Origin: Tenacibaculum larymnensis | Lineage (GTDB): Bacteria; Bacteroidota; Bacteroidia; Flavobacteriales; Flavobacteriaceae | Length of the DNA: 64,000 nt | Direction of reading: 5' to 3' | Assembly: GCF_028829235.1 (NCBI RefSeq) | Contig: NZ_JAIWJY010000001.1 | Location: 62,001 to 126,000 of the forward strand | Shown: piece after piece, positions 26,306 to 35,818 of the stretch | Position numbering within the stretch: position 1 is the first letter of the stretch | How the letters are laid out: each line of letters opens with the position of its first letter | Program-made: the position numbers and the translations under genes | Notes under the pieces: generated by a model | Seen by the model: only the letters and a program-made list of their open reading frames with translations | Told to the model about the DNA's origin: nothing | Database searches by the model: none

Positions 26306-29152
26306 TTAGTTATTAATTACCCAAGATATATAGTATAGTTGTCCAACTTTTCCTGATCCAGGGGCAACATAATACTCTTTTCCAAATAAGTTTGTTCCTC
26401 CAACTTTAATTCTAGACTTAATTGATGGAATTCTATAGTTTAACTGTGCATCAATTACTGTTCTTTCAGCAACATCTCCTTTTACAAAATTTGAAACCCA
26501 TCTATATTTGTCTTGCCATCTTGCACTTACTCCAAAACCAAAATTATTAAAAAGATTTTCGTTACCAAACTGTGCCTTTACAGTATGCTTTGGTGTATTA
26601 AAGTTAGGTTCAAATAATCCATAATCTTTATCCTCATATGTGAAATCAATAAAGTTGTAGTTAAGACCAAAATCAAAATTGCTAAATAATTTTGTATGCA
26701 TTCCAAAACCAAAACCATATGATTCTACCTGTGATTTAGCATTCGTCATAATGTTAAACTCTCTTCCTAAAGCTCCATATTCTGAAAACATTGTTTGAGT
26801 TGCTTCATCATCAAGAACAACAACACCATCTACAATATACCCATATTTATTTTGAGGCTCTTCTAATTCAGCTTCTGTTGCTTTTCTATTTCCATAAGGA
26901 TACACTTCTCCTCCATTTAATACAAATATATCTTGTGTAAATACAAAGTTATCATGTCTACTGTAAAAAGCATTAACATCTACATCTACATTTGTTTCAT
27001 TGTTTAAACGAAACATGCTTCTGTACCCTAACTCAATTGTTTTTACAACTTCAGGCACCAATTCTTTATAATCTGACTTTAAAAAAGTAGGGTTTTCACT
27101 AAAAACACTCTTGGTTAATAGTGCATTATTAAGAAGTTCCTTTCCTTCTACCGTTCTAGTATCATAAACATATTCGTCATTCTGTTCATCCCATCTTTTA
27201 TAGTAACTATCTGGATAAGATATGCGACTTAAATTATCTCCTATAGCCCCAACGTTAGTTTTTAATCCTGCCTCAAAAAACATATACTGTTCTTGTATAC
27301 TTGGGTTACGGAAACCTGTTTGGTATGATGCCCTTAACACATGGTTTTTCTCTTCACCTAACGCATAATTTACAGCTAGCCTAGGAGAAAAGTTCCCTTC
27401 AAAATTATCAGATTCGTCATAACGAATAGACCCTGTCAATTTTAATCTTTCTTCAAAAAATTTCTTTTGAATCTGTGTATATACCCCATACTCCTCTATA
27501 CTAACTTTTTCCTCTTTATCATTAAACAAAGTCCCTTTAGAGTTTGGATTATACTCACGGTAAGAAGCTCCTACTTGTAAATCAGCCCAGTCGTTTAATA
27601 GTCTTTTAAAATTGTAGTTACCATCTAAATGAGTATAAGAACTTTTTTCATAAATCTTACTTCCTCCATCAGATATCAATGTTCCTGTTATTTTATTAAA
27701 CTCTTTATTAAACGCACTTGTATTTGGCAACAATCTATTTCTGTCTGCGAAAGCCCTTGCATCTTCTATTGATGTTTCTTCATTGTACCTCTGATCATAA
27801 AAATCTTGAGCGTAATCAAACATAGAACTAGCTGCATCATTTAAAGCATTTCCTGTTCTTGTTAAATCATAAGAATTCCCAGAATCATTCCCTGTATAGT
27901 ACCCTCTTATGTAAAAATCATTCCCTTTTACCTCTAATTTATGTTGTCCAATAAAGTAATTACGTTGAGCTAACCTACTTGTTCCTTGAAAAAGGTTATC
28001 ACGTAATGATAATCTTGAAGTTAGTTGAATCTCTAATGATTCATCTTTAAAAGGTCTGAAATATAAAGACCCTGAAAACCTAGCATTTTTCGATTTAAAA
28101 TTATTTCTAACAAGCTCCGCTTCTGTATACCCCGTTCTTCTTAAAAGAGTACCCCAATCAATATTACTATCATCAAGGCTTAAATCTCGAAAACTTTCAT
28201 CTCCATAGGTATTTACTCCATCATAATTAATAGGGTCTTTTGTTCCTTCTATTACCTCGTTAGTATCAATTTCTTTATTTCTTAAGTCATTCGCATGCCA
28301 TTCTTCAGCTTCATAGTATGAAAAGTTAACTTTTGCGGCAAAAACATCATTAAACTTATATCCCATTCTTACTGCAACATCATAAAAAGGATTGTTTCCT
28401 CCAGCCTCTTGACTTGTATAACCACTTTTAAACATAGTCGTTATTCCAGTATGATCAAAAGGATTTTTGGTATTCATAAGCATAATACCATTATAGGCAT
28501 TGGCTCCATATAATGCAGAAGATGCTCCTGGTAAAATTTCAACACTTTGGATATCCAGTTCAGAAACTCCAGAAAAATTCCCTGTACTATAACTCAATGC
28601 TTGTGCTGCTGTATCCATTCCGTCAATCATTTGCACAAAACGTGTGTTAGCAAAATCAGCAAACCCTCTAGTATTTATTGATTTAAAACCATAACTACCT
28701 TCTCTAGAATTAATTCCTTTTAAATTAGTTAACCCATCGTAAAAAGAGTTAGAAGTGTTCTTTCTTATATCAGCAAGACCTAATCTTTCAACTGTTACTG
28801 GAGATTCTATAATTCTTTCAGGAACTCTTGAAGCAGAAATAATTACTTGATCTAATAACAAGTTTTCTTTTAGAACTACGTTTACCCTTTTTTCAAAAGA
28901 TATAACCGATACCTCTTCTGTTTTAAAACCAAAAGCAGAAACTGTTAATGTTTGAGGTAACGTATTGCTTGATAAAACGATTGTAAAATTTCCTTCCTCG
29001 TCCGAAACGGCAAAGTTATCACCACTTGAAATTTTTGCATTGTAAAACGGCTCTAAATATTCATCGTATACAGAACCTGATATTTTTACCTGCGCATAAC
29101 TTGTTATAGCAGCTAAGGTAAAAACAATCATTACTAATTGTTTTTGTAACAT
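26306..29152 (-). CDS. TonB-dependent outer-membrane receptor
   Basis: 948 residues: signal peptide (ends ITSYAQ), carboxypeptidase-D-like domain (VKISGSVYDEYLEPFYNAKI), plug (about 110-230; INTRGFADFANTRFVQMIDG, VEILPGASSALYGANAYNG), and a large barrel. It is not a SusC: the SusC signature LRG-x-TSING is absent and no susD neighbour exists. The ligand is unknown. It is downstream of the TonB-like gene (18-base gap) in one operon. Confidence 0.92.
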   Translation of the reverse strand: MLQKQLVMIVFTLAAITSYAQVKISGSVYDEYLEPFYNAKISSGDNFAVSDEEGNFTIVLSSNTLPQTLTVSAFGFKTEEVSVISFEKRVNVVLKENLLLDQVIISASRVPERIIESPVTVERLGLADIRKNTSNSFYDGLTNLKGINSREGSYGFKSINTRGFADFANTRFVQMIDGMDTAAQALSYSTGNFSGVSELDIQSVEILPGASSALYGANAYNGIMLMNTKNPFDHTGITTMFKSGYTSQEAGGNNPFYDVAVRMGYKFNDVFAAKVNFSYYEAEEWHANDLRNKEIDTNEVIEGTKDPINYDGVNTYGDESFRDLSLDDSNIDWGTLLRRTGYTEAELVRNNFKSKNARFSGSLYFRPFKDESLEIQLTSRLSLRDNLFQGTSRLAQRNYFIGQHKLEVKGNDFYIRGYYTGNDSGNSYDLTRTGNALNDAASSMFDYAQDFYDQRYNEETSIEDARAFADRNRLLPNTSAFNKEFNKITGTLISDGGSKIYEKSSYTHLDGNYNFKRLLNDWADLQVGASYREYNPNSKGTLFNDKEEKVSIEEYGVYTQIQKKFFEERLKLTGSIRYDESDNFEGNFSPRLAVNYALGEEKNHVLRASYQTGFRNPSIQEQYMFFEAGLKTNVGAIGDNLSRISYPDSYYKRWDEQNDEYVYDTRTVEGKELLNNALLTKSVFSENPTFLKSDYKELVPEVVKTIELGYRSMFRLNNETNVDVDVNAFYSRHDNFVFTQDIFVLNGGEVYPYGNRKATEAELEEPQNKYGYIVDGVVVLDDEATQTMFSEYGALGREFNIMTNAKSQVESYGFGFGMHTKLFSNFDFGLNYNFIDFTYEDKDYGLFEPNFNTPKHTVKAQFGNENLFNNFGFGVSARWQDKYRWVSNFVKGDVAERTVIDAQLNYRIPSIKSRIKVGGTNLFGKEYYVAPGSGKVGQLYYISWVINN

Positions 29153-29170
29153 TTTAAATTTAATTGATTT

Positions 29171-29914
29171 TTATTCTTCTAGTGAAAAGTTAATTGGAAA
29201 ACCATACTTTACAGGCACTCGTTTTCCTTTATTTTTACCTGGCTCAAAGCGTGGTAGCTTAGATACTACTCTTCTAGCTTCTTCATTAAGGATTTCCCCT
29301 CCGTCAGGACCTAAAGTTTTAATATTAGTTACATAACCATCTCGGTCTATCACAAATCGAATCCATACTTCTCCTTCAATATGGTTTCTTACTGCTTCTC
29401 CTGGATAACGGAAATGTTTATTAATATGCTTAACCATTTCTAAGTTAAAACAATCAAGCCTTTCTTTTTTCTTTGAGTTTTTACATTTATCAAAAGAGGG
29501 TACTTTTTCTACGTAGTAAAGCTTTTTTGCTTTTGATAATTCTTCTTTTGATAATTTCTCAGTAATTCTTGTTAAGTTATCTTTATAACCTATTTCTTCC
29601 TTAACTTCTTTTACTTTTTCAATCTTAACCTCTTCAGAAGCTGAAACATTGTTAACTTTCAAAGTGCTAACTGAACTTAGGGCTTGAGCCGCTTTTTTCT
29701 TAACAACTCTCTTCTTAAGATACCTTTTACTTGCAGAAATTTTAACTTTAATTTGTCGATCTGCTTTTTTCTTTGAATTTTTTACAGGCTCAATAGTACA
29801 TTTTGTTATACTATTAACATCCAATACAGACTCATCAGGAGATTCACATACTTCTTGTTGAGCATAAAAATTAAAAAATGACAACAAAAAAACCACTAAA
29901 AAATACTTTCTCAT
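29171..29914 (-). CDS. TonB C-terminal domain protein with signal peptide
   Basis: 247 residues. The C-terminal 85 residues match the TonB domain (FRYPGEAVRNHIEGEVWIRFVIDRDG; GGEILNEEARRVVSKLPRFEPGK). The N terminus (MRKYFLVVFLLSFFNFYAQQ) looks like a cleaved signal peptide rather than the usual retained anchor, followed by a basic, Lys-rich linker. It is the first gene of the operon with the TonB-dependent receptor, so it may serve that receptor. Whether it contacts ExbB/ExbD is doubtful if the leader is cleaved. Confidence 0.88.
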   Translation of the reverse strand: MRKYFLVVFLLSFFNFYAQQEVCESPDESVLDVNSITKCTIEPVKNSKKKADRQIKVKISASKRYLKKRVVKKKAAQALSSVSTLKVNNVSASEEVKIEKVKEVKEEIGYKDNLTRITEKLSKEELSKAKKLYYVEKVPSFDKCKNSKKKERLDCFNLEMVKHINKHFRYPGEAVRNHIEGEVWIRFVIDRDGYVTNIKTLGPDGGEILNEEARRVVSKLPRFEPGKNKGKRVPVKYGFPINFSLEE

Positions 29915-29965
29915 ATAAATAATTACATAAATTAAAAAACTGTAGTATAGTATTCTAAGAAATTT

Positions 29966-29986
29966 GGCCGGGGGTAGTTAGCCGGC
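29966..29986 (-). promoter_or_regulatory. GC-rich hairpin at the 5' end of the TonB-receptor transcript
   Basis: On the minus strand GCCGG and CCGGC are separated by about 10 bases, placed right where transcription would begin. It is conspicuous in this AT-rich genome. It could protect the mRNA 5' end or bind a regulator; both are guesses. Confidence 0.45.
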
Positions 29987-30015
29987 AAAAGTAAGTTTTT
30001 TTTTCTTTTCACAAA
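29986..30015 (-). promoter_or_regulatory. Promoter of the TonB/TonB-dependent receptor operon
   Basis: On the minus strand, TTTG (30012-30015), 18 bases, then TACTTTTG (29986-29993): a full match to the Bacteroidota consensus. The TTTG is the end of the T-tract of the ssb terminator. Confidence 0.75.
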
Positions 30016-30046
30016 AAAAGAATCTTAAAAAAATAAGATTCTTTTT
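30012..30046 (-). terminator. Terminator of ssb
   Basis: Stem 30015-30027 with 30034-30046 (AAAAAGAATCTTA facing TAAGATTCTTTTT); read on the minus strand it is followed by a T-run. Confidence 0.85.
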
Positions 30047-30072
30047 AAATTCTTTTTCAGCAACTTACCCAC

Positions 30073-30408
30073 TTATTTGTTTCCTAACATTAGTAATTCG
30101 TTACAAATTACTTCTGCTATATAACGTTTATTACCTTCTTTATCGTCGAAAGAGCGAGAAGTTAACTTACCTTCTATCATAACTTCTTTTCCTTTTTCCA
30201 AGTATTTTTCAACAATTTCTGCTGTTTTATTCCAAGCAACTACATTGTGCCATTGTGTATCGGTTACTTTTTCGCCTTGGGCATTTTTATACGTTTCATT
30301 AGTTGCAATAGAAAACTTTGCAAGTTTTTTCCCACTTTCCAAAGTGATGATTTCTGGGGTATTTCCTAAGTTTCCAATTAACTGTACTCTGTTTTTTAGT
30401 GCGTTCAT
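30073..30408 (-). CDS. ssb: Single-stranded DNA-binding protein (short form)
   Basis: OB-fold ssDNA-binding protein of 111 residues: MNALKNRVQLIGNLGNTPEI, KLAKFSIATNETYKNAQGEKV, TQWHNVVAWNKTAEI and YLEKGKEVMIEGKL are typical. It lacks the acidic C-terminal tail (DDDIPF type) that recruits partner proteins in replicative SSBs, and stops soon after the OB fold (LLMLGNK). It is therefore probably an accessory SSB, with a full-length one expected elsewhere in the genome. Confidence 0.92.
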   Translation of the reverse strand: MNALKNRVQLIGNLGNTPEIITLESGKKLAKFSIATNETYKNAQGEKVTDTQWHNVVAWNKTAEIVEKYLEKGKEVMIEGKLTSRSFDDKEGNKRYIAEVICNELLMLGNK

Positions 30409-30553
30409 AATATTTATTTTTATTGTTAAACAGTTAAGACTTTGTCATTCAATCGAATTGACACTGCAAAGATGAAACAGTATGCAAATTAAAATCGGTT
30501 AGTAATCATTTGTTTTCGTTTGTAATTGAATGTAATCGTTTAATTATTTTTAA

Positions 30554-30561
30554 TATCTTTG
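30554..30561 (+). promoter_or_regulatory. -7 promoter element of the acetyltransferase gene
   Basis: TATCTTTG matches TAnnTTTG, 18 bases before ATG 30580. No -33 match at normal spacing. Confidence 0.55.
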
Positions 30562-30579
30562 ATTTTAAACTCCTATAGC

Positions 30580-31122
30580 ATGAAATTTTATTTTGAAACC
30601 GAACGGCTAATTTTAAGAGAATTCCAAGAAAGTGATTTGGAAGGTATGTTTGAGTTAGATTCTAACCCAGAGGTCCATAAATATTTAGGAAACAATCCTA
30701 TTACGACACACAAACAAGCTGAAGATAGTATCGCTTTTATACAAGAACAGTATAAAGAGAGGGGCATTGGTAGGTTTGCTTGTATAGAAAAAGCTTCTGG
30801 TGACTTTATTGGTTGGTCTGGATTAAAGCTTAATCAAGGAGAAAAAGAAACCTTGAACGGCTTTATCAATTTTATTGACATTGGTTATCGTTTAATTCCA
30901 CGCTTTTGGGGTAAAGGTTATGCTTCAGAATCTGCTTTTGCTTGTTTAGACTTTGGTTTTAAAAAAATGAATTATGATTTTATTTATGGTGCTGCCGATG
31001 TAGAAAATATTGGTTCTAACAAAATTCTACAAAAAATAGGGCTACACTTTATAAATGAATTTGATTATAAGGGAATTGATGTTAACTGGTACGAGCTTAA
31101 AAAATTAGACTATGAACAATAA
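30580..31122 (+). CDS. GNAT family N-acetyltransferase
   Basis: 180 residues of the RimJ/RimL-like group: ETERLILREFQESDLEGMFEL at the start, IGYRLIPRFWGKGYASESAFA containing the acetyl-CoA-binding loop (R/Q-x-x-G-x-G/A), and NIGSNKILQKIGL near the end. The acceptor is unknown. The start ATG 30580 is set by the -7 element at 30554. The last 11 bases overlap the next gene. Confidence 0.9.
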   Translation: MKFYFETERLILREFQESDLEGMFELDSNPEVHKYLGNNPITTHKQAEDSIAFIQEQYKERGIGRFACIEKASGDFIGWSGLKLNQGEKETLNGFINFIDIGYRLIPRFWGKGYASESAFACLDFGFKKMNYDFIYGAADVENIGSNKILQKIGLHFINEFDYKGIDVNWYELKKLDYEQ

Positions 31123-31462
31123 AAAATGCTTAGAATGTGGAGATAGAGTTATTGGTAGGGTTGATAAAAAGTTTTGTTCTGATTATTGTAGAAATGCATA
31201 TAATAACAAAGTTAATAAGGAGAGTAAAAACCTAATTAGAAATACCAACAACCGCTTACGAAAGAATTATAAAATTCTTTCTGAGTTGAATACTTCTGGT
31301 AAAACTAAAGTAACTCGTCGTAAGTTATTTGATAGAGGTTTTGATTTTAAATTCATCACGTCTCTTTACACTACAAAAGCAGGAAGCACCTATTTTTATG
31401 TGTATGACCAAGGATATTTAGAGCTAGAAAACGAAATTTATTTACTGGTTAAACAAGATTAA
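31112..31462 (+). CDS. Small zinc-finger protein of unknown function
   Basis: 116 residues. The N terminus carries a four-cysteine knuckle, CLECG then CSDYC, about 18 residues apart, resembling treble-clef or MYND-like zinc sites (FCSDYCRNAYNNK). The remainder is basic and helical, with a C-terminal beta stretch (KAGSTYFYVYDQGYLELEN). It overlaps the acetyltransferase gene by 11 bases, implying coupled translation. Function unknown. Confidence 0.78.
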   Translation: MNNKKCLECGDRVIGRVDKKFCSDYCRNAYNNKVNKESKNLIRNTNNRLRKNYKILSELNTSGKTKVTRRKLFDRGFDFKFITSLYTTKAGSTYFYVYDQGYLELENEIYLLVKQD

Positions 31463-31930
31463 TTACTTCCACGTATTCCCTTTTAACTTCATGGCTGCAA
31501 TGAGTACATCTTTTTGGCTGATTTGTCCTGCTAACTTACCATTTTGAACTATAGGGAAACGTCTTCTACGTGATTTTAAAAATTTATTAGCAGCATCTAA
31601 AATATTCATATTTCCATCTATTGTCTCAACTTCTCTAACCATGGCTTTTCCAACCGTATTACTCTTACCAGTTGTTGAGTTATAATACCTACTTTCTGAT
31701 ATTTGTTTTATACAATCACCTTCAGAAATAATTCCTATTAATTCATTTTTTTCGTTAACAACAGGTCCACCAGATATTTTATGCTTTATAAGTATATCTA
31801 TTGCATCTTCAATAGGTTGTTCTTCTCTAAATGTTATTAATTTTTTGGTCATGTAATCTGATACCAAGATCGGTACACCCTCTTCTTGAGGTGTATTCGT
31901 CCTTTTTCCTTGAAAACTTTTAATTGCCAT
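31463..31930 (-). CDS. CBS-domain pair protein
   Basis: 155 residues holding two CBS motifs (about 20-75, VSDYMTKKLITFREEQPIED, and 88-150, VGKAMVREVETIDGNMNILD). CBS pairs bind adenine nucleotides and sense energy state. It is free-standing with no catalytic or transport domain, so it likely regulates another protein. Its end abuts the zinc-finger gene with no terminator. Confidence 0.88.
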   Translation of the reverse strand: MAIKSFQGKRTNTPQEEGVPILVSDYMTKKLITFREEQPIEDAIDILIKHKISGGPVVNEKNELIGIISEGDCIKQISESRYYNSTTGKSNTVGKAMVREVETIDGNMNILDAANKFLKSRRRRFPIVQNGKLAGQISQKDVLIAAMKLKGNTWK

Positions 31931-32031
31931 AATACTAAAATTTACTCTTAAATATACTGATTTTTAATCGATTACAATTTACTCCTCTTAAAAAATAAAT
32001 TACTTACTTTTATAAGTACTAAAATCCAACT

Positions 32032-34332
32032 ATGAAATCATCAAGAAATTACCTTGCAGTTCTCATCATTATTTTAACTGTTTATTGGAGCTTTAACGAT
32101 ATACTTCCAAGTGTAACCTCTTCAAAAAAAGAAATTAGTGCTACTGAATTTTCAATTGATAATGCACTGTATCATTTAAAAAACATTTCTCAAAAGCCAC
32201 ATCATACTGGATCTGAAGAACACAAAAAAGTACAAGATTATCTGGTTCAAGAATTACAAAAACTAAATTTAGAGCCAGAAATTCAATACCAAACTGCTAT
32301 TAATAAAAAGTGGAGGGCAGCTACTACTACTGAAAATATTATAGCTAAAATTAAAGGAACTGAAAGCGGCAAAGCTTTACTGCTTTTAACTCACTACGAT
32401 TCCAACCCACATTCATCACTAGGAGCAAGTGATGCGGGTTCTGGTGTCGTAACTATTTTAGAGGGTATAAGAGCTTACTTGGCTGCAAATAAAACACCTA
32501 AAAACGATATTATCATACTTTTTTCGGATGCTGAAGAATTAGGACTTTTAGGTGCACAAGCTTTTGTTGAGAATCATCCTTGGGCTAAAGATATTGGGTT
32601 AGTACTGAACTTTGAAGCTCGTGGTAGCGGTGGTTCAAGTTATATGTTGATGGAGACTAACGGAAAAAATAAAACATTATTAACCGAATTTTTAAATGCT
32701 AACCCAAATTACCCAGCTGCCAATTCTTTAATGTATGGTGTATATAAAAAGCTTCCTAACGATACCGATTTAACTGTTTTTAGAGAAAAAGGCAATATTA
32801 ACGGATTTAATTTTGCCTTTATTGATGATCATTTTGATTACCATACTGAACAAGATTCATACGAAAGATTAAATAGAGAAACATTATTACATCAAGCTGA
32901 TTACTTTACCACTTCATTAAATTACTTTACAAATGCTGATCTAACGAACTTAAATAACGATACAGATTATATTTATGTAAACTTTCCTTTTACTAAATTG
33001 CTAACATACCCGTTTTCTTGGGTGTTACCAATGCTTATCATTGCCTTTTTGTTATTTATAGCGCTGGTTGCAGTAGGCATATATAAGAAGAAGATGACAG
33101 TAATAGGTGTATTAAAAGGTTTTATTCCTTACGTACTGTCTTTAGTATTATGTATAAGTATTTCATACGGATTATGGCAACTGTTGTTAATTATCCATCC
33201 ACAATATACCGATATGTTGCATGGTTTTACCTATAATGGATATCAATACATTATTGCTTTTGTTCTTTTAAACCTTTGGGTTCTTTTTAAAGTATATAAT
33301 AAACTAAAAGAAGCTAAAGCCATCGATTTACTAGTCGCTCCTATAACTTTTGGATTAGTTATAAATGTTATAATTTACTTGAATTTACCAGGAGCCGGCT
33401 TCTTTATTATTCCTGTTTTTGCTTCTTTATTCATTTTAGCAATCTTACTGTTCATGAATATTAATAAAGCATCTAGAGCTTCGTTATTTGCAATTATATC
33501 TATTCCAACAGTATATATGATTGCTCCTATGATTCAATTATTTCCTGTAGCCTTAGGTTTAAAAACATTATTTATTTCTGCCGTACTTTTGGTGTTTATT
33601 TTCGGATTAATGCTCCCTGTTTTTTATCAGGAAAAAACTAAAAACGGATGGCAAACGTTGACTGGTTTTCTTGCATTATTATTCTTTGGATATGCAACGT
33701 TTAATAGTGGTTTTTCAATTGAGAAGAAAAAGCCTAATAGCTTAGTTTTTATTCAAAATTCTGACACAAACACTTCGTATTGGGCAAGCCACAATAAAAC
33801 ATTGGACGGGTATACAAAACAGTATTTTAGCGATGATTCTAAACAAGGTGGTGCTGATTTAATTTCAGGAAAAAGTAAATACAACACTTCTTTTAATTAT
33901 TATCAAAAAGCTGAAAATAAAAATATCCGTATTTCTAACATCAAAATTAATCAAGATACAATTATTAATAACCAGCGAAGTATTTCTTTTACAATCACTC
34001 CTACTCGTAACATTGATAAATACGAGTTATATACAAACACTCAAATAGAGTTAACTAATTTTACTGTTAATGGAACTTTATACGATAAGGGAAAGGCTTT
34101 TGTTGCTGATAAAGGAACCTTGTTAATTTATCAAATGGCAAATACTGATAAAGACTTGACTATCTCTTTTACAATTGATAAAAACACACAACCTGATATT
34201 GTGATTAATGAGATATCTAATGATTTATTATCCCACCCTAAGTTTACCATACGACCTAGAAGTGAAATAATGATGCCAATGCCTTTTGTGGTTAACGATG
34301 CTATTATTTGTACCCGAAAGCTTAAACTATAA
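32032..34332 (+). CDS. M28 family metallopeptidase with multi-pass membrane domain
   Basis: 766 residues. A short N-terminal membrane helix is followed by a di-zinc M28 aminopeptidase domain (about 45-310) with ligands visible in LLTHYDSNP (His), GASDAGSG (Asp), FSDAEELGLLG (Glu-Glu), NFEARG (Glu) and DYHTEQDS (His). About eight membrane helices (320-560) and a C-terminal beta domain follow. The layout matches the vacuolar Pff1-type membrane proteases of fungi and their bacterial relatives. The peptidase domain should face the periplasm. Confidence 0.9.
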   Translation: MKSSRNYLAVLIIILTVYWSFNDILPSVTSSKKEISATEFSIDNALYHLKNISQKPHHTGSEEHKKVQDYLVQELQKLNLEPEIQYQTAINKKWRAATTTENIIAKIKGTESGKALLLLTHYDSNPHSSLGASDAGSGVVTILEGIRAYLAANKTPKNDIIILFSDAEELGLLGAQAFVENHPWAKDIGLVLNFEARGSGGSSYMLMETNGKNKTLLTEFLNANPNYPAANSLMYGVYKKLPNDTDLTVFREKGNINGFNFAFIDDHFDYHTEQDSYERLNRETLLHQADYFTTSLNYFTNADLTNLNNDTDYIYVNFPFTKLLTYPFSWVLPMLIIAFLLFIALVAVGIYKKKMTVIGVLKGFIPYVLSLVLCISISYGLWQLLLIIHPQYTDMLHGFTYNGYQYIIAFVLLNLWVLFKVYNKLKEAKAIDLLVAPITFGLVINVIIYLNLPGAGFFIIPVFASLFILAILLFMNINKASRASLFAIISIPTVYMIAPMIQLFPVALGLKTLFISAVLLVFIFGLMLPVFYQEKTKNGWQTLTGFLALLFFGYATFNSGFSIEKKKPNSLVFIQNSDTNTSYWASHNKTLDGYTKQYFSDDSKQGGADLISGKSKYNTSFNYYQKAENKNIRISNIKINQDTIINNQRSISFTITPTRNIDKYELYTNTQIELTNFTVNGTLYDKGKAFVADKGTLLIYQMANTDKDLTISFTIDKNTQPDIVINEISNDLLSHPKFTIRPRSEIMMPMPFVVNDAIICTRKLKL

Positions 34333-34335
34333 AAC

Positions 34336-34368
34336 AAAAAAGCTCAACTTTAAAAGTTGAGCTTTTTT
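34336..34368. terminator. Bidirectional terminator
   Basis: AAGCTCAACTTT facing AAAGTTGAGCTT with A6 and T6 flanks, shared by the M28 peptidase and pyk genes. Confidence 0.93.
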
Positions 34369-34386
34369 ATATTTTGTTGTCTTTAT

Positions 34387-35814
34387 TTAGTCAATATGAG
34401 AAACACGCAAGGTGTTTACCATACCTTTTGCTTTTACAGGCATTGAAGAAAGGTTTATTATAAAATCTCCCGATTTTACATATCCTTTTTCCTTAGCTAT
34501 TTCGTTAATATCTTCAATAGTATCGTCGGTACTTAATTCTCTGTCGTAGAAATAAGCTCTTACACCCCATAAAAGATTTAACTTTCCTAGAATTCTCTTT
34601 TCTGATGAAAATGCTAATACATGTGATTTTGGTCTCCATGCAGAAATTTGAAAGGCTGTGTACCCACTATTTGTTAAAGTTGAGATAGCAGCTGCATCAA
34701 TATCATCAGCCATTAAAGCTGCATGATGACATACTGATTTTGTGATAAATCTTTTAGTACGTATGTGAGGTGGCTCTTGCGGAACTTCAATTAAATCTGA
34801 AAACTCAACACTACCAATAATTTCAGTCATTTTTTGAATAACTCTTACAGGATGTTTCCCTACAGAAGTTTCTCCTGAAAGCATTACAGCATCTGCTCCA
34901 TCCATAATAGAGTTTGCTACATCATTTACCTCTGCTCTTGTTGGTACAGAGTTTTCAATCATAGTTTCCATCATCTGCGTAGCAATTATAACAGGTATTC
35001 TTGCTTGCTTTGCTCTACGAACTAAACTTTTTTGAATTAAAGGTACATCTTGCATAGGTACCTCTACTCCTAAATCTCCACGAGCTACCATTAATCCATC
35101 GCAATACGGAATTAAAGCATCTATATTTTCAACAGCTTCAGGTTTTTCTATTTTTGCTATTACAGGAACTCTATAACGTGATTTCTGTTTAATTATATCA
35201 CGTAAAATACGTAAGTCTTCAGGCGTTCTTACAAATGAAAGGGCAATCCAATCTACCTCCTGCTCTAGCGCAAAAACAACATCCTTTTTGTCTTTTTCAG
35301 TTAAAGCTGGTAATGAAATCTTAGTATTTGGTAGGTTTACTCCTTTTTTTGACTTTAAAGCTCCACCAACAACCACTTTAGTAACAACTTCACTTTCCTT
35401 ATCTGTTGCTGTTACTTCAAATAGTAATTTACCATCATCAACTAAAATCTTCTCTCCTACCTTTACGTCTTTTGGAAAACGTTGGTAAGTCATATATGCT
35501 TTTTCTTGTGTTCCTTCACACTTTTCTGTAGTAAAAGTAAAAGTATCTCCTGCTTTTAATTCTACTCCTTCTTGCATTACACCTACTCTTAGTTTTGGTC
35601 CTTGCAAATCGGCTAAAATGGCTACATTATAACCTCTTTCTTCATTTATTTCACGTATTTGACGTACACGCTCTTTAACTACTTCATAGTCGGCATGTGA
35701 AAAATTAATTCTAAAAACATTTACACCAGCTGCGGCCATATCAGCTAAAATTTCTTTCGTGTTTGTTGCTGGACCTAATGTTGCTACAATTTTTGTTTTC
35801 TTGTTGTGTGGCAT
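34387..35814 (-). CDS. pyk: Pyruvate kinase
   Basis: Last step of glycolysis: phosphoenolpyruvate plus ADP to pyruvate plus ATP. 475 residues with KTKIVATLGPATNTKEIL at the start, the active-site block VIAKIEKPEAVENID, metal-binding MVARGDLGVE and IIATQMMETMI, and a C-terminal regulatory domain. It is four bases after the IPExxxVDY gene, a linkage also seen in other flavobacteria. Confidence 0.97.
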   Translation of the reverse strand: MPHNKKTKIVATLGPATNTKEILADMAAAGVNVFRINFSHADYEVVKERVRQIREINEERGYNVAILADLQGPKLRVGVMQEGVELKAGDTFTFTTEKCEGTQEKAYMTYQRFPKDVKVGEKILVDDGKLLFEVTATDKESEVVTKVVVGGALKSKKGVNLPNTKISLPALTEKDKKDVVFALEQEVDWIALSFVRTPEDLRILRDIIKQKSRYRVPVIAKIEKPEAVENIDALIPYCDGLMVARGDLGVEVPMQDVPLIQKSLVRRAKQARIPVIIATQMMETMIENSVPTRAEVNDVANSIMDGADAVMLSGETSVGKHPVRVIQKMTEIIGSVEFSDLIEVPQEPPHIRTKRFITKSVCHHAALMADDIDAAAISTLTNSGYTAFQISAWRPKSHVLAFSSEKRILGKLNLLWGVRAYFYDRELSTDDTIEDINEIAKEKGYVKSGDFIINLSSMPVKAKGMVNTLRVSHID

Positions 35815-35818
35815 ATAA

